Part shown: one piece after another, positions 10,359 to 19,567 of the stretch
Numbering within the stretch: the first letter of the stretch is position 1
Layout of the letters: each line of letters starts with the position of its first letter
Assembly (NCBI RefSeq): GCF_000155675.2
Contig: NC_020911.1
Location: 1,540,501-1,604,500 of the forward strand
DNA from: Octadecabacter antarcticus 307
GTDB taxonomy: Bacteria; Pseudomonadota; Alphaproteobacteria; Rhodobacterales; Rhodobacteraceae
Direction of reading: 5' to 3'
Length of the DNA stretch: 64,000 nucleotides
Made by a program: the position numbers and the translations under genes
Notes under the pieces: generated by a model
Databases searched by the model: none
What the model was told of the DNA's origin: nothing
Seen by the model: only the letters and a program-made list of their open reading frames with translations

Positions 10359-11726
10359 GTGTCCACGCTCTTGTCATATCGCACGCATACCAAACGGTTG
10401 CTGAAATTGGGTCTGCCTTTGGTTGGTGCCAATGTTGCGGGCTTTTCGATCCACATGACGGACACCATCATGCTTGGTTGGTATTCTGTCACGTCCTTGG
10501 CGGCGGCGACGGTGGCGACAGGGCTGTGGTTTATTATTTTCATTATTGGCGCAGGTTTTGGCCGCGCGGTGACGCCGATGGTGGCTGAGGCGGTTGAGAT
10601 GGGCGATGAGACCCGCGCACGCCGCGTTACCCGCATGGCGCTGTGGTTGTCGGCGATCTATGCGGCGTTGCTGATTGTGCCGTTTATGTATGGTGAGGCG
10701 GTGTTGCTGGCGATGGGGCAGGACGCATCGGTGGCGACGCAAGGTGGGTTGTATTTGCGCATTGCGGTGCTTGGTATGTTCCCCGCAATGGGGGCGCAGG
10801 TCATGCGGTCCTACCTTGGCGCGATGGAAATGACGGCCGTTCAACTGTGGATCACGCTGGTGGCATTGGCCGCCAATGGTTTGGTGAATTATGCTCTGAT
10901 CTTTGGTAATTTGGGCGCGCCCGAGCTGGGGATCGAAGGGGCCGCGATTGCGTCTGTGGTGATCCAGATTTTGCAGATGATCGCGCTGATGCTTTACGTG
11001 CAATGGAAAAAGCCTGAAGCAGAATTGTTCCGCCGCATCTGGAAACCTGACAACGAGGCGATGGGGCAGGTATTTCGCCTAGGCCTGCCGATCGGCCTGA
11101 CATCATTTGCCGAAGGGGGATTGTTTGTTGGCTCATCCGTTATGATGGGCTGGATCGGTGAGATTGAACTCGCCGCGCACGGGATCGCCATGCAACTGAC
11201 GGCGTTTATGTTCATGTTCCACGTTGGCATGTCGGAAGCCGCTACGATCCGCGCCAGCCGCCAATTTGGTGCGCGTGATGAGGCTGAACTGCGGCGCGGC
11301 GCGGTGGCGGCGTATTTCGTGTCGCTGAGTTTCGGGGTGATCGTTGTGATCCTCTACCTCGCTATGCCAGCGGTTTTTGTTGGGCTATTCATCGATCCAG
11401 AAGACCCAGCGCGCGATGCAGTTCTGGCGCTGGGCGTAGTCTTGGTGATGCTGTCTGCGCTGTTCCAGTTTGTGGATGCCGCCCAGATCGTCGCGCTGTC
11501 GGTGCTGCGGGGCGTGCAGGACACGCGGGTACCGATGTGGCTGGCCATCGTCAGCTACTGGGTGGTCGGTATTCCGGCGGGATACATCATGACCTTCATA
11601 TTTAATTGGGGGCCGATTGGTTTGTGGTTGGGTTTGACCGTAGGTCTGGGTGTGGCCGCTGCATTGCTGAGCCAGCGGTTCTGGGGGCGGTCTGTGCATA
11701 TTGCGCGCGCGGGCGCGACTCGTTAG
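10359..11726 (+). CDS. MATE family multidrug efflux transporter
   Basis: 455 residues with about twelve hydrophobic helices in two related halves (first half LPLVGANVAGFSIHMTDTIM; second half LGLPIGLTSFAEGGLFVGS), the NorM-like MATE pattern. Such proteins export cationic drugs or dyes in exchange for Na+ or H+. The likely start is GTG at 10359; no in-frame ATG lies closer to the first helix. The C-terminal tail is basic. A Rhodobacterales repeat element follows 17 bases after the stop. It is divergent from the DUF2461 pseudogene, so both may share a promoter region. Confidence 0.92.
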   Translation: MSTLLSYRTHTKRLLKLGLPLVGANVAGFSIHMTDTIMLGWYSVTSLAAATVATGLWFIIFIIGAGFGRAVTPMVAEAVEMGDETRARRVTRMALWLSAIYAALLIVPFMYGEAVLLAMGQDASVATQGGLYLRIAVLGMFPAMGAQVMRSYLGAMEMTAVQLWITLVALAANGLVNYALIFGNLGAPELGIEGAAIASVVIQILQMIALMLYVQWKKPEAELFRRIWKPDNEAMGQVFRLGLPIGLTSFAEGGLFVGSSVMMGWIGEIELAAHGIAMQLTAFMFMFHVGMSEAATIRASRQFGARDEAELRRGAVAAYFVSLSFGVIVVILYLAMPAVFVGLFIDPEDPARDAVLALGVVLVMLSALFQFVDAAQIVALSVLRGVQDTRVPMWLAIVSYWVVGIPAGYIMTFIFNWGPIGLWLGLTVGLGVAAALLSQRFWGRSVHIARAGATR

Positions 11727-11742
11727 CGGCAGGACGAAAAAG

Positions 11743-11807
11743 AGGGGCCAGCCCCGTCGCTATGCGACTCCCCGGGATATTTTTGAGACAAAGACAGGGG
11801 TGAAGAG
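11743..11807 (+). repeat. Dispersed intergenic repeat, copy A
   Basis: Begins with a GGGGC/GCCCC small hairpin, followed by the core CTCCCCGGGATATTTTTGAG and then ACAAAGACA-GGGTGAAGAG. A near-identical inverted copy is at 59841-59902. Both lie just 3' of a stop codon (MATE here, pyrG there) and point the same way relative to that gene, so a terminator or processing role is possible. Confidence 0.75.
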
Positions 11808-11827
11808 AAGGACGTGCGGCGCGCTAT

Positions 11828-12106
11828 TCAACGGCGTCCTGCGCGTTCATCAGGCAGTCGGATTTTTTGCGCACGAGCAGTAGAACGTAGGTCATGCATC
11901 GCCAGAAGACGGTCATCTGTGATGCCGATCAGCTGTTCGTCGCTGGCTTTGGATTGCATCCGCTGCGTCGTGATGTTGAGGAAGTCGACCGCGCGGTGGA
12001 TATCGTCGATGTCGCGCTTGGCAAGCAGAGCCATGCGCTGTGCCATCCACGCCTCGATCTGGGCGATGTCGATCTCTGACAGGACGCGGTCGCCTTGGGG
12101 CTTCAC
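11828..12106 (-). CDS. Hypothetical protein, possibly degraded
   Basis: A 92-residue soluble frame starting with GTG (VKPQGDRVLSEIDIAQIEAW) and rich in charged helical sequence. I do not recognise the family. Upstream in the same frame the codons still look coding (QRRIEKDQIAVINIKNGKV), but they are preceded by TAG. Near the 3' end a shifted frame (LLVRKKSDCLMNAQDAVE) looks more natural than the in-frame ending, which hints at a frameshift. The gene follows aspC on the same strand after an inverted repeat at ~12151-12175. It may be a small gene damaged at both ends. Confidence 0.4.
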   Translation of the reverse strand: MKPQGDRVLSEIDIAQIEAWMAQRMALLAKRDIDDIHRAVDFLNITTQRMQSKASDEQLIGITDDRLLAMHDLRSTARAQKIRLPDERAGRR

Positions 12107-12189
12107 TTTGCCGTTCTTGATGTTGATGACCGCGATTTGGTCCTTCTCAATACGGCGCTGCTAGCGGCGCCGCTCGTTTGTCGCCAGCT

Positions 12190-13461
<1,272 letters not shown>

Positions 13462-13482
13462 TCAGACGTATTGGAGACGGCG

Positions 13483-13878
13483 ATGGACAACGAAACTGCG
13501 ACCCAAGATTGGTACAGTGAGGAAACCGCGACGTTCGGGGATCGCTTGGCGGCTGCCCGCGACGTGGCACAGTTGACACAAAAGGAACTCGCGCAGCGGG
13601 TCGGCATCAAAACCAGCACCCTGCGCAACTGGGAAGAAGATCTGAGCGAGCCGCGCGCCAATCGGCTAAGCATTCTTTGTGGCATTCTTGGGGTATCCCT
13701 GAGGTGGTTGTTAACGGCTGAGGGTGAGGGGCTTTTGGCGCCCGACGAAGACGCGCCAATCGCGCCGGATGTGTCTGCCATGCTGACTGAACTTCGCGCC
13801 GTGCGGGCGCAGATGAAACAGTCGACTGAGCGGCTTGCGTTGCTCGAAAAGCGCCTTCGAATGATGGGGACAGCATGA
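13483..13878 (+). CDS. XRE-type helix-turn-helix regulator
   Basis: 131 residues from ATG 13483, which follows GGAGA at good spacing; the frame also allows an ATG at 13432. Residues ~18-75 form a Cro/C1 helix-turn-helix (FGDRLAAARDVAQLTQKELA, then VGIKTSTLRNWEEDLSEPRA). The C-terminal part (~95-131) is a charged heptad-like helix (MLTELRAVRAQMKQSTERLA), likely for dimerisation. It overlaps sdhE (ATGA), an arrangement that links it to a housekeeping operon rather than to a phage. The target is unknown; the divergent aspC gene is the nearest candidate. Confidence 0.88.
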   Translation: MDNETATQDWYSEETATFGDRLAAARDVAQLTQKELAQRVGIKTSTLRNWEEDLSEPRANRLSILCGILGVSLRWLLTAEGEGLLAPDEDAPIAPDVSAMLTELRAVRAQMKQSTERLALLEKRLRMMGTA

Positions 13879-14150
13879 GCGAACCCCTCGATGTGATGCG
13901 TAAACGGTTGCACATGCGATCAATCCGGCGCGGGATAAAAGAAATGGATCTGATCCTCATGGGCTTTTCAAAGGCGCACTTGGCGGGGTTGGATGCGACG
14001 CAGCTTGCCGTTTATGATCGGCTGTTAAATGAGAATGATCACGATTTATATCAATGGGTTAGCGGGCAGTCTGATGGGCCAACCGAATATGATACGTTGA
14101 TGGCAATCATCCGGGAAGGCGCTGTTGGGGTCACAAGACCTACCGCATAA
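13875..14150 (+). CDS. sdhE: FAD assembly factor SdhE (succinate dehydrogenase flavinylation)
   Basis: 91 residues with the family's RSIRRGIKEMDLIL motif (RGxxE) near residues 16-29 and the helical pattern LDATQLAVYDRLLNENDHDLYQW. SdhE helps covalent FAD attachment to the SdhA flavoprotein subunit. The length is typical (~85-100). The start overlaps the HTH gene's TGA, giving translational coupling. A conserved Rhodobacterales neighbourhood follows, with ldtR ~110 bases downstream. Confidence 0.93.
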   Translation: MSEPLDVMRKRLHMRSIRRGIKEMDLILMGFSKAHLAGLDATQLAVYDRLLNENDHDLYQWVSGQSDGPTEYDTLMAIIREGAVGVTRPTA

Positions 14151-14258
14151 CTGCATCTTCGTTTCTGATAATATTTTCACGATTTAACGGAATATTTGCC
14201 AGTGGCGTGGCAAGCGGGTCGTGGAAATATTCGGAAAACCTTCGGGACGGAGAAAATT

Positions 14259-14774
14259 ATGAGCCTGCATTCGCTGCCAACACGAGACGGAGGCCCGCCA
14301 ACGGGCACCGACAATGAATTTATGACCATCTATCTTGACGCGTTGACGCTGGTTGAACGCCTGCACCGGCTGCTGCTTGATGTTATCAAGGACGAATTTG
14401 AACGCGTTGGCGTTCTGGAAATCAACGCGGTTCAGGCACTGCTGTTGTTCAACATTGGTGACAACGAAGTGACCGCGGGAGAGTTGAAGAGCCGTGGTTA
14501 CTATCAGGGCAGTAACGTCAGCTACAACCTTAAGAAACTGGTTGAAATGGACTACATGCACCACCAACGATGTGAGATTGACCGAAGGTCCGTGCGTGTA
14601 CGTCTGACAGAAAAAGGCCGCGCGGTTCGGGATGTGGTGGCGCGCCTGTTTGAGGGTCACGCGACAGGGTTGCAAGGCAAGGGCGTTCTAGACATGAACG
14701 GCTTGGATGAAATTGCAGCAGCCTTGCGTCGTGTGGAACGGTATTGGACCGATCAAATCCGCTATATCTACTGA
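14259..14774 (+). CDS. ldtR: MarR-family winged-helix regulator, LdtR-like
   Basis: 171 residues from MSLHSLPTRDGG; GGGACGGAGA lies upstream. The core FMTIYLDALTLVERLHRLLL, LEINAVQALLLFNIGD, GYYQGSNVSYNLKKLVEMDY and CEIDRRSVRVRLTEKG matches LdtR, the MarR-like regulator of cell-wall L,D-transpeptidase and stress genes known from Rhizobiales. Its last codons (QIRYIY-stop) lie inside the 19-bp repeat bounding the genomic island. The integrase target is therefore this gene's 3' end, and integration restores the reading frame: the last codons and a stop are intact. Confidence 0.88.
   Translation: MSLHSLPTRDGGPPTGTDNEFMTIYLDALTLVERLHRLLLDVIKDEFERVGVLEINAVQALLLFNIGDNEVTAGELKSRGYYQGSNVSYNLKKLVEMDYMHHQRCEIDRRSVRVRLTEKGRAVRDVVARLFEGHATGLQGKGVLDMNGLDEIAAALRRVERYWTDQIRYIY
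14754..14772 (+). other. attL, left attachment core of the genomic island
   Basis: CAAATCCGCTATATCTACT at 14754-14772 recurs exactly, in the same orientation, at 26888-26906. The left copy forms the last codons of ldtR, and the integrase gene starts 75 bases further in. Flanking bases differ outside the 19 bp, as expected for a site-specific recombination core. Confidence 0.88.
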
Positions 14775-14847
14775 TCGGGGTCATGAAGTCGCCATATATT
14801 CCTTATGTATTGTGTTTGTTGAACTTTTGGCTGATGCTAGTTTTGCA

Positions 14848-16230
14848 ATGGACACTACGAAGGACACTATTTTGGACACTACACAAGATTATCCAGAAGC
14901 AACTTTGGTAAAGGCAAAGGGCAAGTGGTATGTGTCTGTTACTGTGCCAATCAACTTGCGCCCGTATTTTAATGATCGGTGTCAGATCAAGCGTAGCACC
15001 GGTACGACTGATAGGATCGCTGCGGGTCAGAGGCTTTACGGCTTGGCCTCTGCTATTTATGAAGAGTTCAATAAGGTTCAGCCTAATCCCCTGAGGCTGG
15101 CCCTACAGCGTCTCAGTGAACTACATGAACCCAATGACTTGCTACCAAAGATTTTACCGAGCGTAGCTGACAATATTAATTACGACGCGCACTTGTCCAG
15201 TGATGACAGCGATTGGGAGCTTGCTGCCTTAGTTGATGGCCATATGGAAGCAATTAGTTTGCACTGCCAAACATTAGAGCGCACCGCATTTGGTCCAGAT
15301 TTTGATGCTGCTCAAGCTGTTCTAGGGGAAATCAAAAAGCATAGAGATGGTGAGCGCCCTCAGACTAAAAAGTTTATGGATGTAGCATCCGCATACGTCG
15401 GTAGTGCTGCCATGCATGGAACGCGACTTTCTAGTATAAAAAAAGCCATAGGAGAATTTGATCGCACATTTCCTAAAGTAACACTTAACGAACTGACTAA
15501 GGTTCATTTCTATGAGTATGCGACAATTTTGGCAGAAGATGGAATGGCGAAAAATACCATAAAAGGGCGGATAGCTAGGCTTTCCAGCGTTTTTAAGTTC
15601 GCAGAGAAAAAGGGTCATGTGGTTAGTAATCCAACAGTGGGCTTGGACTATTCTGACCTAGGTCGCGACGTAGAGCATTGGGTGCCGTTCACTAAGGACC
15701 AGCTTTATAAGATTTTCCAACAGCCCATGAAGGCCCGCGAAAGGTTACTTTTGACCATATTGGTTACAACGGGGATGCGTCTGGACGAAGCTGCTTTGTT
15801 GGAGTGGCAGGACGTAAAGGACAAAGATGGTATTCCCTATTTTGATCTCACTAGGGCTGATCTCAAGATTAAGAACAAAGGCTCTAAAAGGTTCGTGCCA
15901 ATTGTCACGGATTTACAAAATGTGTTGGGAAAAGAGGGGAGTGGCAGAATATTCAACTACCGCTTGAACGCCCTTGGGAAAACATCAGATGCTTCAATTA
16001 TTTGTATGGAGCATATCAGGGCGGTGACAGCGAACCCTCTACAGGTCAATCATAGCTTTCGAGGGACAATCAAAGATTTGATGCGTGATGAAGGTGTAGC
16101 GAAAGAAGTCAATGATTACATCACTGGACATGGGTCTGGTGATGCTGCTGGCCGTTATGGGGTGGGGCCAAGTGTGGCTGTAAGATATAAGCAATTATCT
16201 AGGGTATCTCATCCTTGGTTAACGGCTTAA
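14848..16230 (+). CDS. int: Tyrosine recombinase (phage-type integrase)
   Basis: 460 residues from ATG 14848; upstream in-frame GTG/TTG codons are possible starts. The N-terminus (KWYVSVTVPINLRPYF) resembles the DUF6538-type N-terminal region of alphaproteobacterial integrases. A SAM-like core-binding region covers ~180-290 and the catalytic domain ~290-455. Catalytic residues are readable: Arg311 in TTGMRLDEAA, a Lys near 344 in NKGSKRFVP, His402/Arg405 in HSFRG, His428 in TGHG and the nucleophile Tyr437 in GRYGVG. All are intact. It presumably integrates and excises the island at the ldtR 3' end. Its first codons contain the GGACACTA repeats. Confidence 0.93.
   Translation: MDTTKDTILDTTQDYPEATLVKAKGKWYVSVTVPINLRPYFNDRCQIKRSTGTTDRIAAGQRLYGLASAIYEEFNKVQPNPLRLALQRLSELHEPNDLLPKILPSVADNINYDAHLSSDDSDWELAALVDGHMEAISLHCQTLERTAFGPDFDAAQAVLGEIKKHRDGERPQTKKFMDVASAYVGSAAMHGTRLSSIKKAIGEFDRTFPKVTLNELTKVHFYEYATILAEDGMAKNTIKGRIARLSSVFKFAEKKGHVVSNPTVGLDYSDLGRDVEHWVPFTKDQLYKIFQQPMKARERLLLTILVTTGMRLDEAALLEWQDVKDKDGIPYFDLTRADLKIKNKGSKRFVPIVTDLQNVLGKEGSGRIFNYRLNALGKTSDASIICMEHIRAVTANPLQVNHSFRGTIKDLMRDEGVAKEVNDYITGHGSGDAAGRYGVGPSVAVRYKQLSRVSHPWLTA
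14850..14881 (+). promoter_or_regulatory. Candidate integrase arm-type sites, left (three GGACACTA motifs)
   Basis: GGACACTA occurs at 14850-14857, 14862-14869 and 14874-14881, spaced exactly 12 bp. The same octamer occurs twice near the right end, 24 bp apart. Symmetrical placement inside both att cores fits arm-binding sites. The left set also encodes the start of the integrase (DTTKDTILDTT). Confidence 0.5.
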
Positions 16231-16307
16231 CCTTCTGACTTGTTACTGCCCTGGGCGTCACGTTTGCTGACTACCACAAGTATCAGGGGCCTGTGCAGCG
16301 CCATACA

Positions 16308-16452
16308 GCCCAGTGATTACCACCACAGATGATAACTACCACTGGCCCAGCGCGTATATAGCCCCTGAGAGGCCCTGAGCTATACGCACAGTGCGTTGGT
16401 GGGTTTTTGGCTACCATTTCTAGGGTATGGAGCTAATGGCACTCAGGGGTTA
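16308..16452 (+). repeat. Island intergenic element, copy 1
   Basis: Shares a leader (CAGTGATTACCACCACAGAT) and the blocks CCCAGCGCG, GCCCCTGAGAGGCCCTG and TGCGTTGGTG with other copies. GCCCCTGAG near the middle is complementary to CTCAGGGG near the end, so the ~95 bases between could fold as one domain. It fills the gap between the integrase and bactofilin genes. Confidence 0.65.
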
Positions 16453-16866
16453 TGTTTGAGAGCTTATTCTTGCCCTAAGTGTCGTCTTTGGTGGGTTTCC
16501 AGCCACTTGGATATGTCCCTGAATCTCTGCACCCGACTCGATTGAAAGTTGATCAGCTTTAATATCAGCCATTACTTTTGCCGTTGTTTTAACTACAACA
16601 CTAATCGCCGCGACAGTACCTTCTAGGTGTCCCTCAATTGTAACATTGCGTGCGCGAACGTTTCCAGTCACCCGACCATCTGAGGTAAGCACAAGGACAT
16701 CAGCAGTAATATCCCCAATAATTTTTCCGCCAAACTCAACAATTCCGTCACTCGTCCAGTCACCTTTGATCAAAATATCATCATGCAATACAGAGCGGCG
16801 CTTCTCGCCTGAAGTCCCTTGTGTTGTTGGCTTTTGCAGGTTGTCAGTTGTTGTTTTTGAGAACAT
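16450..16866 (-). CDS. Bactofilin-family polymer-forming protein
   Basis: 138 residues from ATG 16866 (a TTG at 16929 is less likely). The centre is a right-handed beta-helix with a repeated small-hydrophobic pattern (GGKIIGDITADVLVLTSDGR, VTGNVRARNVTIEGHLEGTV, KADQLSIESGAEIQGHI), diagnostic of bactofilins. The N-terminal ~30 residues are polar and disordered (TTTDNLQKPTTQGTSGEKRR). Bactofilins self-assemble without nucleotide into filaments that scaffold cell-envelope or DNA-organising factors. Finding one as island cargo is unusual. It is flanked on both sides by the island's intergenic elements. Confidence 0.85.
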   Translation of the reverse strand: MFSKTTTDNLQKPTTQGTSGEKRRSVLHDDILIKGDWTSDGIVEFGGKIIGDITADVLVLTSDGRVTGNVRARNVTIEGHLEGTVAAISVVVKTTAKVMADIKADQLSIESGAEIQGHIQVAGNPPKTTLRARISSQT

Positions 16867-16980
16867 TAGGGTTACCGATTTATTAGAATGTTGTTGGGGG
16901 TATGGTCCTGAAAATTTGCTGTCGGTCAAGCAAGTTCGAAGCGCTGCCTGATAAGACTATCTCCAACTTCTGTAGCACCA

Positions 16981-17130
16981 CACAGTGATTACCACCACAG
17001 ATGAAGGCCACTACCTGCCCAGCGCACGTATGCCCCTGAGAGACGCTGTGGTGTCGGTAGGGTGCGTTGGTAACGTTTAGGCCAACCAACTCAGCAAGTG
17101 AACCTAATGGCGCTCACGGGACCTATTTAA
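16981..17130 (+). repeat. Island intergenic element, copy 2
   Basis: Starts with CAGTGATTACCACCACAGAT like copy 1, then CTGCCCAGCGCACGTATGCC, CTGAGAG, GGTGCGTTGGT and CTAATGGCGCTCACGGGACC, ending TATTTAA. The complementary GCCCCTGAG/CTCACGGG ends are partly kept. It lies between the bactofilin and zinc-ribbon genes. Confidence 0.65.
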
Positions 17131-17210
17131 ACCCCAGCCCTAGTGTATTCGAGGGCGCTATTGGCAATAGTTATCGTTTTGGGGTTCATCTGGGCTAAAG
17201 CGACACGCAG

Positions 17211-17450
17211 TCACGCTACTGTATAAGAGTTGTCACCCACAGCTTTACACTTGGGACAGGCAGCCCGTAGCCGTACCTCATGAGTTGTCATATCTTCATC
17301 AACCACCAGCATAAGGTTTGCAACTTCATGGGTGACAACGTGCTGACACACAGCGCAGGTGATATCGATCTTTTTATGCGGTATATCTTTTAGCATTGCG
17401 GTCATGTCTGAGGGTCTAATCTGCTGTTTTTTGTGTGGTGTTAGCGCCAC
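17211..17450 (-). CDS. Small protein with two CxxC motifs
   Basis: 79 residues starting at GTG 17450 (an internal ATG at 17405 is the alternative). CAVC near residue 33 and CPKC near residue 66 form a likely zinc ribbon, with VTHEVANLMLVVDEDMTTHE between them. No signal peptide or membrane helix. The family is not recognised. The two cysteine pairs and normal-looking residue use support a real gene; function could be nucleic-acid or protein binding. Confidence 0.5.
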   Translation of the reverse strand: MALTPHKKQQIRPSDMTAMLKDIPHKKIDITCAVCQHVVTHEVANLMLVVDEDMTTHEVRLRAACPKCKAVGDNSYTVA

Positions 17451-17544
17451 AGACTTACGGCTCTTGACGAAGACACCCTTTACTTTTTAGACCAATAACT
17501 GAACGCATAACTTATGATATTTAGGATATTGAAGGATGCCCTAT

Positions 17545-18372
17545 ATGCGTAAAATTTCACTAGCCGCATTACTGGTTGTCGCTGGATCTGGCATGGCGTT
17601 TGCCGACAGTGGCTCAGTATCGCTCGGATATGGGCAAATAAATACCAATAATGTCGACATTAATACAACTACACTTTCGGGTACTTTTGAGAAGAATTTT
17701 GCAAATGGCTTAACCGTCAATGCGATTGGTCGACACTCAGGTTCCAATGGGGCAGTAGCAGTCGAGGTGACAAATGCTTTTGTTGATCTCACATACGGCT
17801 TCCAAAGTGGCACTTATATTGGTGGGTACCTGCAGCGCACTCTAATAATGGGAAGTGCTTTGAACGCCTATGGCTTTATTTTAGGGTATAAAGTCGGCGC
17901 AACGGAACTTAGTGCTTTTTACGGTGAGACGGACATTTCCAATGGAACGACCGATGATTGGGGTCTAGCAGCATCCTATGAAGCCCCCAACTGGGCTGCT
18001 CACGCATCCCATCAGGTGATGGATTCTGACTCGGTTGACCCCAAAGCAACTGGTATAGCGGGTGGCTACATGTTTAAGTCAAATATTAGTGTTTTTGCTG
18101 CTTACGCGTCTTTTGATAATTTCAATGACTTAAGCTCTGGTAGTATCGGTGCTTCGTACGCCTTCAACAACACATTCTCAGGAGTTCCCATCGTCGCATC
18201 CGCAGAATACATGAACATTGATACTGACTACGCAACTTCTGAAAAGCTGTCGTTTATGCTGACCATGCAGTTCGGCAATGAACCCGGTATAATTCCAGAT
18301 CAATCGTTTGCCGGATCAGTCGCAAATCCTGGCTACTCTTCCAACGCATCGTTTTTTGATGGGATCTACTAA
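17545..18372 (+). CDS. Outer-membrane beta-barrel (porin-like) protein
   Basis: 275 residues. ATG 17545 is 9 bases after GAAGG and is preferred over ATG 17536, which abuts the same site. A clear signal peptide (MRKISLAALLVVAGSGMAFA) is followed by alternating amphipathic strands with many Gly, Asn, Tyr and Ser (SVSLGYGQINTNNVDINTTT; GIAGGYMFKSNISVFAAYAS). There are no cysteines. This suggests a small barrel of the outer membrane related to Rhodobacterales porin-like proteins. The C-terminus (FDGIY) ends in an aromatic residue. It has its own hairpin terminator. The contribution to the island is unknown. Confidence 0.75.
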   Translation: MRKISLAALLVVAGSGMAFADSGSVSLGYGQINTNNVDINTTTLSGTFEKNFANGLTVNAIGRHSGSNGAVAVEVTNAFVDLTYGFQSGTYIGGYLQRTLIMGSALNAYGFILGYKVGATELSAFYGETDISNGTTDDWGLAASYEAPNWAAHASHQVMDSDSVDPKATGIAGGYMFKSNISVFAAYASFDNFNDLSSGSIGASYAFNNTFSGVPIVASAEYMNIDTDYATSEKLSFMLTMQFGNEPGIIPDQSFAGSVANPGYSSNASFFDGIY

Positions 18373-18398
18373 GCCATTCTATTAACTAAAGCTTCATG

Positions 18399-18432
18399 GA
18401 CGGGCGGTTCTCTGGGTCGCCCGTCTATTGTG
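18399..18432 (+). terminator. Hairpin terminator after the beta-barrel gene
   Basis: GACGGGCG (18399-18406) pairs perfectly with CGCCCGTC (18418-18425) around an 11-base loop, 26 bases after the stop. The following TATTGTGT tail is only weakly U-rich. Confidence 0.6.
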
Positions 18433-18478
18433 TACAACCCCTTTGAAAAACGGTGGTAACGGCAACAGACAGCCCAAT

Positions 18479-18540
18479 AACCACTACCAGCCCAGCGCGG
18501 GCATGCCCCTGAGGTGCTCTGCGTCATAGCCATATATTAG
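18479..18540 (+). repeat. Island intergenic element, copy 3 (5' half only)
   Basis: AACCACTACCAGCCCAGCGC followed by GGGCATGCCCCTGAG matches the first half of copies 1 and 2. The second half, with CTCAGGGG, is absent, so this copy is truncated. Confidence 0.55.
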
Positions 18541-18557
18541 ATTACCTCCACTCTACA

Positions 18558-18734
18558 TCAGGCCTTATCCTTAAATAAGAACGCATCATCATTTTGGTCA
18601 ATTAAGCCAGATGGAAGAAGTTCAGCAATCCGTTCATATTGGAAAACTGGATTTTCAAAATCAAAGCCTTTTAGCAGTCTAAACAATAGTAGGCGGCGGA
18701 GCCTCTTTTCATCATTTCCGAGAAGACCGATCAA
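18558..18734 (-). pseudogene. C-terminal remnant of an unrecognised gene
   Basis: Reading from about 18734 on the minus strand gives a 58-residue frame with protein-like character: LLGNDEKRLRRLLLFRLLKG, then DFENPVFQYERIAELLPSGL and IDQNDDAFLFKDKA before TGA. An in-frame stop lies shortly upstream and there is no good start codon (TTG at best), so this looks like the tail of a larger deleted gene. I do not recognise the family. The rest of the interval between the beta-barrel gene and 18799 holds only repeat copy 3 and nothing else I can see. Confidence 0.35.
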
Positions 18735-18798
18735 GATGGCACCTATTGTGTTTCATTGGCTAAACATTTTAGTAAATAACCGCACTCTTTAGCAAAGA

Positions 18799-18984
18799 AT
18801 GAATCTACCACCAGATAACGTTATGGCTCATATGTGGTTCAACATAGCCTCGGCTAATGGTCACGAGGATGCTGGCGAAAGTCGAGACGATCTAGCAGCA
18901 AACATGACCACCCCGGATATTTACAAAGCCCAAGCAATGGCACGTAAGTGTCTGGATAGTGGTTATACTGAGTGCGGCTACTGA
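18799..18984 (+). pseudogene. Sel1-repeat protein, C-terminal fragment
   Basis: 61 residues: NVMAHMWFNIASANGHEDAG, then DDLAANMTTPDIYKAQAMAR and KCLDSGYTECGY. This is the standard last Sel1-like repeat plus C-terminal tail of Rhodobacterales Sel1 proteins, normally preceded by several more repeats and a signal peptide. None of those is present upstream, so this is a 3' fragment, although it could be translated as a small protein. Sel1 repeats are alpha/alpha protein-binding modules. Confidence 0.65.
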
Positions 18985-19042
18985 TCCGAACACAGCTACC
19001 TTGCAGCAGATACTACGAACTCTAATCCATGAGGTTTTACGA

Positions 19043-19378
19043 ATGAAACTAACACTGACAGCCCTGACCGTAGCAGCAACTATGTTTGCCAGCAGTGCAT
19101 CTGCTTTTGACCCTGCTGATTTGCAGAAGCTGAAGGATACGTATGAGTGTAGATTTTGTGATCTGACTGACGCTGATCTGTCTAGTGCTAGTCTGATGCG
19201 CGCCGATCTGCCTAGGGCTGATCTGTCTGGTGCCGATCTTAGCCGTGCTGATCTGAGTGATGCTAATCTGTCTGCTGCTGACCTGACTGGTGCTGATTTA
19301 AGTTACACCAGAATGAACGGCGCAATCCTCTGTAACACGACCATGCCAGACGGCTCAGTGATCTACAGTGGATGCTAA
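19043..19378 (+). CDS. Secreted pentapeptide-repeat protein
   Basis: 111 residues from ATG 19043, with GAGG upstream. The signal peptide MKLTLTALTVAATMFASSASA is followed by a CRFC pair and then about ten A(D/N)LxX units (DLTDADLSSASLMRADLPRA, DLSGADLSRADLSDANLSAA). These form a short right-handed quadrilateral beta-helix. A C-terminal segment has two more cysteines (LCNTTMPDGSVIYSGC), so one or two disulphides are likely in the periplasm. It lies 58 bases after the Sel1 fragment. The periodic DNA is coding, not a CRISPR array. Function unknown; related small proteins sit beside Sel1 genes in other marine alphaproteobacteria. Confidence 0.8.
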   Translation: MKLTLTALTVAATMFASSASAFDPADLQKLKDTYECRFCDLTDADLSSASLMRADLPRADLSGADLSRADLSDANLSAADLTGADLSYTRMNGAILCNTTMPDGSVIYSGC

Positions 19379-19420
19379 GTAGCGATTCATAGGAACGAAT
19401 AATACATTGCTAAAGTCGAG

Positions 19421-19544
19421 GTCATCAGTCTAGCGCGTGTATGGCCGCTGAGAGGCCCTGTGGTATCCGTAGAATGCGTTGGTGGTGTTTGGGTCAAAAC
19501 TTACTATGGTAATGTACTTAATGGCGCTCAGGGGCTTGATTTAA
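19421..19544 (+). repeat. Island intergenic element, copy 4
   Basis: Contains TAGCGCGTGTATGGCCGCTG, AGAGGCCCTGTGGTATCCGT, ATGCGTTGGTGGTGTTTGGG and TTAATGGCGCTCAGGGGCTT, ending in TTTAA as in copy 2. GCCGCTGAG and CTCAGGGGC nearly pair. It lies between the pentapeptide and VRR-NUC genes. Confidence 0.65.
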
Positions 19545-19567
19545 GGGGTCTGCCGCCTACTGAATAT

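Noticed and set aside
14754..14772. tRNA gene as the island's attachment site
   Set aside because: No cloverleaf or anticodon arm can be drawn around either core; the core lies in the last codons of ldtR.
19130..19330. Regular short direct repeats that look like a CRISPR array
   Set aside because: The ~15-base periodicity is coding: it is the pentapeptide-repeat protein, with no spacers and no cas genes nearby.
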